DNA from: Bradyrhizobium sp.
GTDB lineage: Bacteria; Pseudomonadota; Alphaproteobacteria; Rhizobiales; Xanthobacteraceae
Direction of reading: 5' to 3'
Length of the DNA: 6,679 nucleotides
NCBI GenBank assembly: GCA_025960445.1
Contig: JAICIT010000141.1
Location: forward strand, 1 to 6,679
Each line of letters begins with the position of its first letter. The first letter of the stretch is position 1. Shown one piece after another: positions 1 through 6,604 of this stretch. Both the position numbers and the translations under genes were made by a program. The notes beneath the pieces are model-generated. The model was given only the letters and a program-made list of their open reading frames with translations, had not been told where the DNA came from and made no database searches.

Positions 1-1338
1 CGCAGGCTTGCCAACATCGATCCGAATTTCAATTCCAGCCAGGCGATGCGCGCTTTTGCAAAGTCGGCGGAGCCGATCAATATCGCCAGCGAAGTAGGGA
101 ACATCTTTCGCCGCGCGTTTACAAAACTCAAAAACGGTCGCGGCGGACCGGTCATAGTCGAAATTCCGTCGGACATGTGGAACGAGGAAGTACCGGAGCC
201 GCTGAACTACACCCCCGTATTAAGAACGCGCTACGGCGCCGATCCCGTGCATGTGAGGGAAGCGGCGGCGTTGCTGATCAACGCCAAACGGCCGGTGATT
301 TATGCCGGCCAAGGCGTGCACTACGCTCAGGCATGGCCTCAGCTAAAGCGATTGGCGGAGCGGCTCGCGATCCCCGTCACCACAAGTCTCGGCGGCAAGT
401 CGTCCTTTCCCGAGACGCATCCGCTTTCGCTGGGCTCCGGAGGCCTGGCAGTCCCGCGCGCCGTGCCGAAATTTCTCGGCGAGGCCGATGTGATTTTCGG
501 GATCGGTTGCTCGTTCACCGAGACGTCGTTCGGCGTCGCGATGCCCAAGGGCAAAACCATCATCCATTCGACTCTGGACCCAGCCCATCTCAACAAGGAT
601 GTCGAGGCGAAAATTGGCCTTGTTGGGGACGCCGGGCTGGTGCTCGATGCGCTGCTCGAACAGATCGGTAAGACCGTGAAATCGGATCGGGATGCCAGCT
701 CCGCTGCTGCCGAAATAGCCGCCTCTCACAAGGAGTGGCTGGCGAAATGGATGCCGAAGCTGACCAGTAACGATGCCCCGCTCAATCCCTATCGCGTGCT
801 CTGGGATCTGCAGCACACCGTCGACATACAAAACACCATCATCACTCACGACGCCGGCAGCCCGCGTGACCAGCTCTCTCCGTTCTGGAAGGCCGTCGAA
901 CCGTTGTCCTACATCGGTTGGGGCAAGACCACGCAGCTTGGTTATGGACTGGGCCTTGCCATGGGCGCCAAACTTGCCAAGCCGGACAAGCTTTGCATCA
1001 ACATCTGGGGAGATGCCGCGATCGGGTTTACCGGGATGGACTTCGAGACCGCGGTGCGTGAGCGCATTCCGATCATGTCAATCCTGCTGAATAATTTCAG
1101 CATGGCGATCGAACTCAAGGTGATGCCGATTTCGACCGAGAAATATCGCTCGACCGATATTTCCGGAGATTATGCCGCGATGGCTCGGGCGTTCGGCGGG
1201 CATGGCGAGCGCGTGACGAAGCCCGAAGACATCATCCCGGCGATCCAACGGGGAATCCAGAAGACGCGGGAAGGCATCCCGGTGCTGCTGGAGTTTATCA
1301 CCAGCAAGGAGACCGAAGTTTCCAGGCCGGGGACCTGA
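1..1338 (+). CDS. Thiamine-diphosphate-dependent enzyme, acetolactate synthase-like (5'-truncated by window edge)
   Basis: The reading frame is open from base 1 to the TGA at 1336-1338 and gives 445 visible residues. The family usually has about 550, so roughly 110-120 N-terminal residues, including the catalytic Glu of the pyrimidine-binding domain, lie off the left edge. The ATG at 46 is internal. In order, the fragment shows the end of the PYR domain (GGPVIVEIPSDMW), the central domain (about residues 80-215, with RPVIYAGQGVHYAQAWPQL), and the C-terminal ThDP-binding domain (from about 275). The ThDP/Mg motif starts GDAA at residues 337-340 and ends NN at 364-365. Such enzymes cleave or form C-C bonds next to a carbonyl in the cytosol. 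The sequence after NN (FSMAIELKVMP) does not look like genuine IlvB, and no ilvN-like small-subunit gene follows. The substrate cannot be assigned: a decarboxylase, carboligase or sulfoacetaldehyde-type enzyme are all possible. Confidence 0.9.
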   Translation, partial: RRLANIDPNFNSSQAMRAFAKSAEPINIASEVGNIFRRAFTKLKNGRGGPVIVEIPSDMWNEEVPEPLNYTPVLRTRYGADPVHVREAAALLINAKRPVIYAGQGVHYAQAWPQLKRLAERLAIPVTTSLGGKSSFPETHPLSLGSGGLAVPRAVPKFLGEADVIFGIGCSFTETSFGVAMPKGKTIIHSTLDPAHLNKDVEAKIGLVGDAGLVLDALLEQIGKTVKSDRDASSAAAEIAASHKEWLAKWMPKLTSNDAPLNPYRVLWDLQHTVDIQNTIITHDAGSPRDQLSPFWKAVEPLSYIGWGKTTQLGYGLGLAMGAKLAKPDKLCINIWGDAAIGFTGMDFETAVRERIPIMSILLNNFSMAIELKVMPISTEKYRSTDISGDYAAMARAFGGHGERVTKPEDIIPAIQRGIQKTREGIPVLLEFITSKETEVSRPGT

Positions 1339-1404
1339 AGCCGCTCGTTTTGAGCCGACCGCGTGCAAAGACGGCGCTGGCCGAGATGCGCCCGAGATGA
1401 AATA

Positions 1405-1420
1405 ATCGAATGATTTCGAT
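1405..1420. promoter_or_regulatory. Small palindrome, possible operator upstream of the kinase operon
   Basis: ATCGAA, four spacer bases TGAT, then TTCGAT: six perfect pairs, in an AT-rich patch within otherwise GC-rich DNA. It lies 16 bases upstream of the weak -35 candidate, where an activator or repressor could bind. No T-run follows, so it does not look like a terminator. The palindrome itself is seen directly; the regulatory role is inference. Confidence 0.3.
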
Positions 1421-1436
1421 GTGAAGAGCATGGGTA

Positions 1437-1464
1437 TTGCCGCCCGGCAGCCCTGATTTATGAA
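1437..1464 (+). promoter_or_regulatory. Weak sigma70-like promoter candidate for the kinase operon
   Basis: TTGCCG (1437-1442) and TATGAA (1459-1464) match the -35 and -10 consensus at four of six positions each, with a 16-base spacer. A start near 1471 would leave a leader of about 30 bases before the kinase ATG. Matches of this quality occur by chance, so this is only the best candidate in the gap. Confidence 0.2.
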
Positions 1465-1502
1465 CTCGGCGCCGCCAGCATGGCAAAATTGGATTTGACT
1501 GA

Positions 1503-4043
1503 ATGAGCACGCGTCCCCCCGATGTGGTGGCCGATCTCAGGCGGGAGAACGCCCGGCTTCAGAACGAGAACGCGCGCCTGTCCAATGAGATCAGAGAGGC
1601 GCTGGAACGACAAACCGCAACAGCCGACATCCTGAAGGTGATCGCTAGCTCTCCCTCTGACGTCCAGCCGGTGTTCGAAGCGATCGCGACGAGCGCCAAT
1701 AGGCTGATCGGCGGGTTCTCGACCGCGGTGTTGCGCTTCATTGGCGACGAACTTCACCTGGCCGCGTTCACACCGACCAACCCTGCCGCCGATGACACGC
1801 TCAAGGCATCATTTCCCAGACCGATTGTGGAATTTCCACCGTTTATGCTGGTTCGCGATGGCCAGACGGTAGAACTTGCGGACACCGAGGCGGAAGATGT
1901 GCCGCAACTGAACAGGGATATGGCGCGGTTGCGCGGATATCGCAGCATGCTGTTCACCCCGCTGATGAATTGCGGCGAGCCGATCGGCTTGATAAGCGTC
2001 ACGCGAAAGCAGCCGGGCACGTTTGCCGCTCACGACATTCATCTGCTTCAGACCTTCGCCGATCAGGCGGTGATCGCGATCGAGAATGTTCGCCTCTTCG
2101 AACAAGTGCAGGCCCGCACGCGCGACCTCTCAGAGTCGCTGCAACAGCAAACTGCGACTGCAGACGTGCTCAAGGTCATCAGCCGCTCGGCGTTCGACCT
2201 GCAAGCGGTGCTCGATGCTTTGCTCGCCTCAGCCTGCCGCCTGTGCAAAGCCGAATTTGGTACGATACGCTACCAAAGGAACGGTGAGTATCGGCTTGCA
2301 GCGACGTTCGGCTGCGAGCCAGAATGGATCGAGCATTTCGCAAAATATTCCACGACGCCTGATCGAAGTTCCGTCTTTGGGCGGACGATCGTCGAAGGGC
2401 GTGCAGTGCACATTCCCGACGTGCTTGCTGATCCGGATTTCAAGCGTCCGGAAGCACAGAAACTCATAAATTTCAGGGCGGCACTCGGTGTGCCCCTCGT
2501 TCGCGAGCGGCAGCCTTTCGGCGTGATCAACCTGTTCCGTTTCGAAGTAGGTTCGTTCAACGAGAAGCAGATCGAACTTGTTTCGACTTTCGCCGACCAG
2601 GCGGTCATCGCAATCGAGAATGCGCGTTTGTTCGAGGAGGTGCAGGCGAGAACACTCGAACTCTCCGAAGCCCTGACTTATCAGACCGGGAGCAGCAACA
2701 TCCTCAGGGTCATCGCTTCCTCTCCGACCGATGTCGGGCCGGTACTCAAGGCTATTGTCGAGAGTGCCTGCGAGCTCTGCGAAGCGGACGACGCTATGGT
2801 AGTTCTGAGGGATGGCGGCGATCTCGTCTTCAAGGAGCAGCACGGCTCAATCCCGGTTGTCTGGAATAGATTGCCGATCAGCCGTAACTGGGTTGCCGGC
2901 CGCACGGTGGTCGATCGCAAGCCGATTCATATCCATGATCTTCTCTCTCCTGAAGGAGAAGAGTTTCCCGATGCCCGGCAATTCGCGCTCCTTACCGGCG
3001 TTCGTACCATCCTCGGCGTTCCCCTGCTGCGCGAAGGCGAGAGCATTGGTTCGATTATTCTGCGGCGAACCGAACGTCAGCCATTCAGCGACCGGCAGAT
3101 CACGTTGCTGCAAACCTTCGCCGATCAGGCCGTCATTGCGCTTGGCAATGTCCGGCTATTCGAGCAGGTTCAGACGCGGACCAAGGAACTCTCGCAATCC
3201 CTCGATGAGTTGCGGGCCGCGCAGGATCGTTTGGTCCAGACCGAGAAGCTCGCGTCGCTGGGTCAACTCACGGCCGGCATCGCACACGAGATCAAAAACC
3301 CGCTCAATTTCGTCAATAACTTTTCGGCAATGTCAGCGGAGCTGACTGACGAGTTGAATGATGTGCTCAAGCAGGCTTCGCTGAACGAGTCTATCCGCAA
3401 CGAAATCGATGAGTTGAGCCGTCTGCTGAAAGAAAATCTGCAAAAAGTTGTCCAGCACGGCCAGCGCGCCGACTCCATTGTCAAGAACATGTTGCTCCAT
3501 TCGCGAGAGGGTTCGGGCGAGCACCGGCCCGCAGATATAAACGCAATCCTCGATGAGAGCCTCAATCTCGCTTATCACGGCGCGAGGGCCGAGAAGCCGC
3601 AGTTCAATGTAACGCTGCAACGCGATTTCGACGAAGGCGCCGGCATGATCGACGTGTTTCCGCAGGAGATCACGCGTGTCTTGCTGAATTTGATTTCGAA
3701 CGGTTTCTATGCAGTGAGCAAACGCAAAATAGAGAATCGCGACCCAGGCTTCGAGCCGGTGCTGAGCGCAGCTACCAGGAACCTCGGTGATGCCGTGGAA
3801 ATCCGAATTCGCGATAATGGGACCGGTATCCCGGCCGAGGCAAAGGAAAAGATGTTCAACCCGTTCTTTACGACCAAGCCGGCCGGAGAAGGAACCGGGC
3901 TTGGTCTTTCGATGAGCTACGACATCATCGTGAAACAGCATGGTGGGAAGATAGAGGTCGAGACGGAGCTCGGCCGTTTCACCGAGTTCAGGATTGTCCT
4001 CCCGCGGACGGGCTCTAATTCAGCCAAGAGAAATCTGACATGA
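1503..4043 (+). CDS. Soluble sensor histidine kinase with three tandem GAF units (GAF-GAF-GAF-HisKA-HATPase)
   Basis: This is an 846-residue protein with no signal peptide or membrane segment, so it should sense an intracellular signal. A charged, Asn-rich coiled coil (about 9-40) leads into three GAF units starting at Gln37, Gln216 and Gln394. Each opens with a QT..(I/V)L(K/R)VI helix and closes with a TFADQAVIA helix (near 181, 359 and 535) followed by RLFE.VQ.RT. The H-box [13 protein letters not shown] carries the predicted phosphoacceptor His595. The ATPase domain has its N-box at Asn729/Asn733, DNGTG at 771-775, FNPFFTTK from 785, and GTGLGL at 797-802. All key catalytic motifs are intact, so it should autophosphorylate. 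H-box and N-box resemble NtrB-like (HPK4) kinases; that assignment is inference. An in-frame TGA directly before the ATG excludes an upstream start. It overlaps the downstream response regulator by four bases. The GAF ligand cannot be read from sequence. Confidence 0.95.
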   Translation: MSTRPPDVVADLRRENARLQNENARLSNEIREALERQTATADILKVIASSPSDVQPVFEAIATSANRLIGGFSTAVLRFIGDELHLAAFTPTNPAADDTLKASFPRPIVEFPPFMLVRDGQTVELADTEAEDVPQLNRDMARLRGYRSMLFTPLMNCGEPIGLISVTRKQPGTFAAHDIHLLQTFADQAVIAIENVRLFEQVQARTRDLSESLQQQTATADVLKVISRSAFDLQAVLDALLASACRLCKAEFGTIRYQRNGEYRLAATFGCEPEWIEHFAKYSTTPDRSSVFGRTIVEGRAVHIPDVLADPDFKRPEAQKLINFRAALGVPLVRERQPFGVINLFRFEVGSFNEKQIELVSTFADQAVIAIENARLFEEVQARTLELSEALTYQTGSSNILRVIASSPTDVGPVLKAIVESACELCEADDAMVVLRDGGDLVFKEQHGSIPVVWNRLPISRNWVAGRTVVDRKPIHIHDLLSPEGEEFPDARQFALLTGVRTILGVPLLREGESIGSIILRRTERQPFSDRQITLLQTFADQAVIALGNVRLFEQVQTRTKELSQSLDELRAAQDRLVQTEKLASLGQLTAGIAHEIKNPLNFVNNFSAMSAELTDELNDVLKQASLNESIRNEIDELSRLLKENLQKVVQHGQRADSIVKNMLLHSREGSGEHRPADINAILDESLNLAYHGARAEKPQFNVTLQRDFDEGAGMIDVFPQEITRVLLNLISNGFYAVSKRKIENRDPGFEPVLSAATRNLGDAVEIRIRDNGTGIPAEAKEKMFNPFFTTKPAGEGTGLGLSMSYDIIVKQHGGKIEVETELGRFTEFRIVLPRTGSNSAKRNLT
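1611..3203 (+). repeat. Three tandem GAF-plus-helix coding repeats inside the kinase
   Basis: Three in-frame units of about 176-179 codons begin at bases 1611, 2148 and 2682. The linker helices are most alike: [23 protein letters not shown], at residues 181 onward, recurs near 359 and 535 with few changes, and DNA similarity is obvious there. The GAF cores are much more divergent. The third copy reads IALGN where the first two read IAIEN. The pattern fits domain duplication followed by divergence of the ligand pocket, while the signal-transmitting helices stayed conserved. It is seen in the sequence; the evolutionary reading is inference. Confidence 0.8.
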
Positions 4044-4429
4044 GTGTTTTGGTTCTTGTGGTCGATGACGAGCCCGACGTCGAAGCACTGTTCCGCCAGC
4101 AATTCCGGCGCGATCTGCGTGCGCAACGCTTCATGATGGAGTTTGCAATTTCGGCTAAGGACGCGCTGACGCGGATAGCCGATACCAGGGAGCAGTTGCT
4201 GATCTTGATCTTGTCGGACATCAACATGCCCGGCATGACCGGATTGGAAATGCTTCCCAAGGTCAAGCAGATCAGGCCCGACGTGCCCGTCATCATGATC
4301 ACCGCCTACGGCGATCCCGAGACCAGGCGCAAGGCGCTTGCCGAGGGCGCGAGCGGGTTATTGACCAAACCGATCGACTTCAGCGCGCTGAGGGAGGAAA
4401 TCGACACTCGGCTGGCACAGTCCAGCTAA
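4040..4429 (+). CDS. Single-domain (CheY-like) response regulator
   Basis: This 129-residue protein is a receiver domain and nothing else. The acidic Mg-binding site is Asp9-Asp10-Glu11, the phosphoacceptor is Asp60 in SDINMPGMTG, the switch threonine is Thr88 in MITAYG, and the conserved lysine is Lys110 in TKP. Its ATG overlaps the kinase stop in ATGA (4040-4043), with a purine-rich AAGAGAAA (4026-4033) six bases upstream. Translation is therefore probably coupled, and the kinase is the likely phosphodonor. There is no DNA-binding or enzymatic output domain, so it should act by protein contact or as a relay to a phosphotransferase or second regulator outside the window. Leu107 stands where CheY has its switch Tyr106, which argues against a chemotaxis-type output surface. 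Confidence 0.93.
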   Translation: MSVLVLVVDDEPDVEALFRQQFRRDLRAQRFMMEFAISAKDALTRIADTREQLLILILSDINMPGMTGLEMLPKVKQIRPDVPVIMITAYGDPETRRKALAEGASGLLTKPIDFSALREEIDTRLAQSS

Positions 4430-4436
4430 ACAGCGA

Positions 4437-4658
4437 TCACGGTTTGAAGAATGCCGGGTCATTCAGCGCCTTGATCATGGTGTCGACCATGTCGGCGGCC
4501 CCATGGTCCTCGCGTTCCTCCAGGAGTTCCCACATCTTGCGGAGGTTGGCGCGCATCGGCGCCTTCAATGAGGGATCCCGCTCGATCAGGGTCCGCGCGA
4601 TGCAGAATGCGATGCCCTCGCTACCCATTCTGGTTTGTTCGATCGAGGGTTTGCTCAT
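4437..4658 (-). CDS. Small hypothetical protein (73 aa)
   Basis: I do not recognise this family. The protein starts MSKPSIEQTRMGSEG and ends NDPAFFKP. It is soluble, charged and predicted mainly helical, with a Lys/Arg-rich stretch (KAPMRANLRKMWELLEEREDH), no signal peptide or membrane segment, one Cys and no metal-binding cluster. The start at 4658 is chosen because AGGAG lies six bases upstream. An in-frame ATG at 4709 would add 17 residues but has no such site. The gene runs toward the response regulator and their stops are 7 bases apart. It lies 148 bases downstream of the transporter stop on the same strand. The ribosome binding site and clean frame support a real gene, but the function is unknown. 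Confidence 0.65.
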   Translation of the reverse strand: MSKPSIEQTRMGSEGIAFCIARTLIERDPSLKAPMRANLRKMWELLEEREDHGAADMVDTMIKALNDPAFFKP

Positions 4659-4664
4659 GGCTGT

Positions 4665-4669
4665 CTCCT
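4665..4669 (-). promoter_or_regulatory. Ribosome binding site that decides the start of the 73-aa gene
   Basis: Read on the minus strand this is AGGAG, six bases before the ATG at 4658-4656. It is the clearest Shine-Dalgarno match among the genes in this window and favours the shorter 73-residue product over the 90-residue one. Confidence 0.6.
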
Positions 4670-4806
4670 GGTCGATTTCGTGGCTGACTTCCGGCCGCTG
4701 GTAGATCAAATCGCCGGCGATAGATAGGGCGATAGCTAGTCTGGGTTGGCGAACTGGGTTGTGTAGCGAGCGGCTATCAGATCCTCTTACCCGTTAAACG
4801 TCCGCC
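4670..4806. other. Spacer between the transporter stop and the small gene's ribosome binding site
   Basis: This holds any promoter for the small gene and any terminator for the transporter. The only structure I see is a 12-base perfect palindrome ATCGCCGGCGAT at 4710-4721, next to a repeated GCGATAG (4717-4723 and 4729-4735). No hairpin plus T-run is present on the minus strand, so read-through from the transporter into the small gene is possible. Confidence 0.4.
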
Positions 4807-6381
4807 CTACTCCGCTATCTCAAGCTGGGTGCCGGGGCCGGCCAACGGCTTCTCTTCCATCAGGATCATGCAAAGCGCCGCGCAAGCGAGCAGCGCTGCT
4901 GCCGCACCGAACACAAATCGGAACGCGGCGATCATATCGGCCGGCGCAATCGAATTTACCGGCCCCCGATGCTCTCCGGCCAGCGAAATGTCCGCGCCGA
5001 GCGCCATCAACAAGATCGCGGTGAATGCAGCCACGGTGAACGAGGCCATCAGGGCGCGGAAAAAATTCATCGCACCCGTAATGGTGCCGACCTGCGAGCG
5101 CGCTACCGAATTCTGCAGCGACACCACGCTGACCGGAAATGTCGTGCCGAGACCAAACGCGAGCACCGACAGCAGCACGAGCAGGACCCAAAGCGGCAGC
5201 ACGGTGAACGCAAGCACGAATGCCACCATGGCCGCGGAAGCAGTCCCGATGATCGCGACGCGCTTGTAGTGTTTGGCGCGCGCCATGGTGCGGCCGGCGA
5301 TCGCCGAACCGCCGGTTGAAATAGCCGCCAGCGGAATAAGTGCGAGGCCCGCTTCGCTAGCGCTCAGATGATAGACCACCTGATAATAAAGCGGCAGGTG
5401 CACGGTTAAGCCCAACATCGCACCCATCGCGCAGCCGCCAGCCGCCATAGCGTAAGGCACCACTTTGCCACCGAGCAGCGACAGCGGCAGGAAGGGCTCC
5501 TCCGCCCTGCCCGCCTGCCATACGAAGGCAAGCGCGAGCGCAATGGATGCACCGATCATCGCGGTGATCACGGGCGATATCCAGGGATAACGGTTGCCGC
5601 CCCACGTCAGCACCAGCATGAAAACGACCGCCGAACCCATCAACAGCACACCGCCGAGCCAGTCAATTTTGCGCCTGCGGTGAAATACCGGGATTTTAGT
5701 CATCTTCGGCAAAAGCAACGCCAGCGATGCAAGTCCGAGCGGCACGTTGATCCAGAAGATCATCGACCAGTGCAGGTGTTCGGCGAAAATGCCGCCGAGA
5801 ATGGGCCCTCCGATACCGGCTGCCATCCACACGCCGCTGAAATAAGCCTGATAGTGCCCGCGCTCGCGCGGGGTTACCACGTCCGAGATCACGGTCTGCA
5901 CGATCGGCATAATGCCGCCCCCGCCCAGGCCCTGTAGCCCGCGTCCTATAATCAACACCGGCATGCTCGGCGCCAATCCGCAGAGCACGGAGCCCGCGAT
6001 GAAAAGGCTGAGCGCGGTGACGATCATCGCGCGCCGGCCGTAGATGTCGCTGAGCGTGCCGAATACCGGCGCTACCGCGGTCGCAGCCAGCAGATAGGCC
6101 GTGATCACCCAGGACAGATTGGAAACGTCCTGGAATTGCTTGCCGATAGTCGGCAACGCGGTCGCCACGATGGTCTGGTCGAGCGCAGCCAGGAACATCG
6201 TGAGCATCAGGCTCATCAGGATGGTGTGAACTTCGCTGGGCGTTAACGGCAGGGCGGCTGGGGCGCCGCCGAGTTCGATCGCTGTTTCGATCGGGATGCG
6301 CGGCAACTCGCCTGCAGTGCTGGCTTCGGGCAGTCTCTTTTGCCCGGCCGGGCGCTGGCTCTGCCGTTCGAATTTATTCAT
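4807..6381 (-). CDS. DHA2-family (14-TMS) major facilitator drug/H+ antiporter, EmrB/QacA type
   Basis: This 524-residue inner-membrane protein should export hydrophobic or cationic toxic compounds in exchange for protons. A hydrophilic tail of about 50 residues precedes the first helix. Family motifs are present: LDQTIVATALPTIG at 67-80 (motif D1, Asp68), GTLSDIYGRR at 108-117 (motif A), IIGRGLQGLGGGG near 144-156 (motif B, Arg147), and GIGGPILGG at 189-197 (motif C, typical of antiporters). The number and spacing of hydrophobic stretches fit 14 helices, with a loop containing GADISLAGEHRG before the last. The first ATG of the frame is used; an in-frame TAA sits four codons upstream, so no longer start exists. 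No Shine-Dalgarno is evident. No emrA-like adaptor or outer-membrane factor is in the window, so it may work alone. The substrate is unknown. Confidence 0.93.
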   Translation of the reverse strand: MNKFERQSQRPAGQKRLPEASTAGELPRIPIETAIELGGAPAALPLTPSEVHTILMSLMLTMFLAALDQTIVATALPTIGKQFQDVSNLSWVITAYLLAATAVAPVFGTLSDIYGRRAMIVTALSLFIAGSVLCGLAPSMPVLIIGRGLQGLGGGGIMPIVQTVISDVVTPRERGHYQAYFSGVWMAAGIGGPILGGIFAEHLHWSMIFWINVPLGLASLALLLPKMTKIPVFHRRRKIDWLGGVLLMGSAVVFMLVLTWGGNRYPWISPVITAMIGASIALALAFVWQAGRAEEPFLPLSLLGGKVVPYAMAAGGCAMGAMLGLTVHLPLYYQVVYHLSASEAGLALIPLAAISTGGSAIAGRTMARAKHYKRVAIIGTASAAMVAFVLAFTVLPLWVLLVLLSVLAFGLGTTFPVSVVSLQNSVARSQVGTITGAMNFFRALMASFTVAAFTAILLMALGADISLAGEHRGPVNSIAPADMIAAFRFVFGAAAALLACAALCMILMEEKPLAGPGTQLEIAE

Positions 6382-6512
6382 GCGGACGTTTGTTTATGGC
6401 GTGCGCGACGGAGGTCGCGAGCAAATGAGTCGTGACCTGATCCTTAACGAAAGAATCTGAAACGCGGCAGCAGGTCAGGCGCATGGGTGCGTCCCACGAC
6501 GTCGACAGCGCG
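6382..6512. other. Upstream region of the transporter gene
   Basis: No ORF is supported here. The transporter promoter must lie in or beyond it, but I see no good -35/-10 pair. The only symmetric site is CGCGAC-GGAG-GTCGCG at 6404-6419, six pairs around a four-base spacer, 23 bases from the start codon, a plausible place for a repressor. Drug exporters of this family are often controlled by TetR or MarR proteins, but no regulator gene is in view, so this is speculation. Confidence 0.3.
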
Positions 6513-6591
6513 CTAGTGGAATGGATTTGACATTCGCGACCCACCTGGCCGCGGGCTCACGAAGCGAATGTCAAATCCGAAACTCCACTAG
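6513..6591. repeat. Long imperfect hairpin 1 (CTAG-ended palindromic element)
   Basis: The outer stem CTAGTGGA (6513-6520) pairs with TCCACTAG (6584-6591). After an asymmetric interior loop (AT against GAAAC), the inner stem GGATTTGACATTCGC (6523-6537) pairs perfectly over 15 bases with 6564-6578. A 26-base GC-rich loop separates the arms. No T-run follows, so it is not a classical terminator. It resembles bacterial interspersed palindromes (REP-like) or a very small MITE. Confidence 0.85.
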
Positions 6592-6604
6592 AAACCTATA
6601 TTTG

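Larger units (their letters stand above)
1339..1502. other. Intergenic region between the ThDP enzyme and the kinase operon
   Basis: This 164-base gap has no convincing ORF and no hairpin followed by a T-run, so no intrinsic terminator for the upstream gene is visible. It contains a perfect 6-4-6 palindrome (1405-1420) and a weak sigma70-like promoter candidate (1437-1464). The kinase ATG at 1503 is preceded directly by an in-frame TGA (1500-1502), which fixes the upstream limit of that gene. The nearest Shine-Dalgarno-like bases are GGA at 1491-1493, nine bases from the ATG, which is weak. Confidence 0.6.

Noticed and set aside
46..48. ATG taken as the start of the ThDP enzyme
   Set aside because: The frame is open to base 1 and the sequence before this ATG continues as protein; the fragment is also about 110-120 residues short of the family length, so the true start is off the window.
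343..849. A 168-codon minus-strand frame opposite the ThDP enzyme
   Set aside because: The plus-strand frame encodes a conserved enzyme across the whole stretch; the antisense frame has no supporting motif or ribosome binding site that I can see.
1480..1506. Possible eight-codon leader ORF (MAKLDLTE) overlapping the kinase start through ATGA
   Set aside because: It has no Shine-Dalgarno and is too short to judge; the overlap is probably chance.
2229..2843. A 204-codon open frame on the minus strand inside the kinase
   Set aside because: It lies entirely antisense to a clear GAF-domain coding region and shows no recognisable domain; it is a by-product of GC-rich codon use.
2946..2959. Hairpin TCTCC-TGAA-GGAGA
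   Set aside because: It has only five pairs, lies inside the third GAF coding unit and has no T-run; not treated as regulatory.
3333..3941. A 202-codon open frame on the minus strand opposite the kinase catalytic domains
   Set aside because: The plus strand here encodes intact HisKA/HATPase motifs, and the antisense product has no recognisable features.
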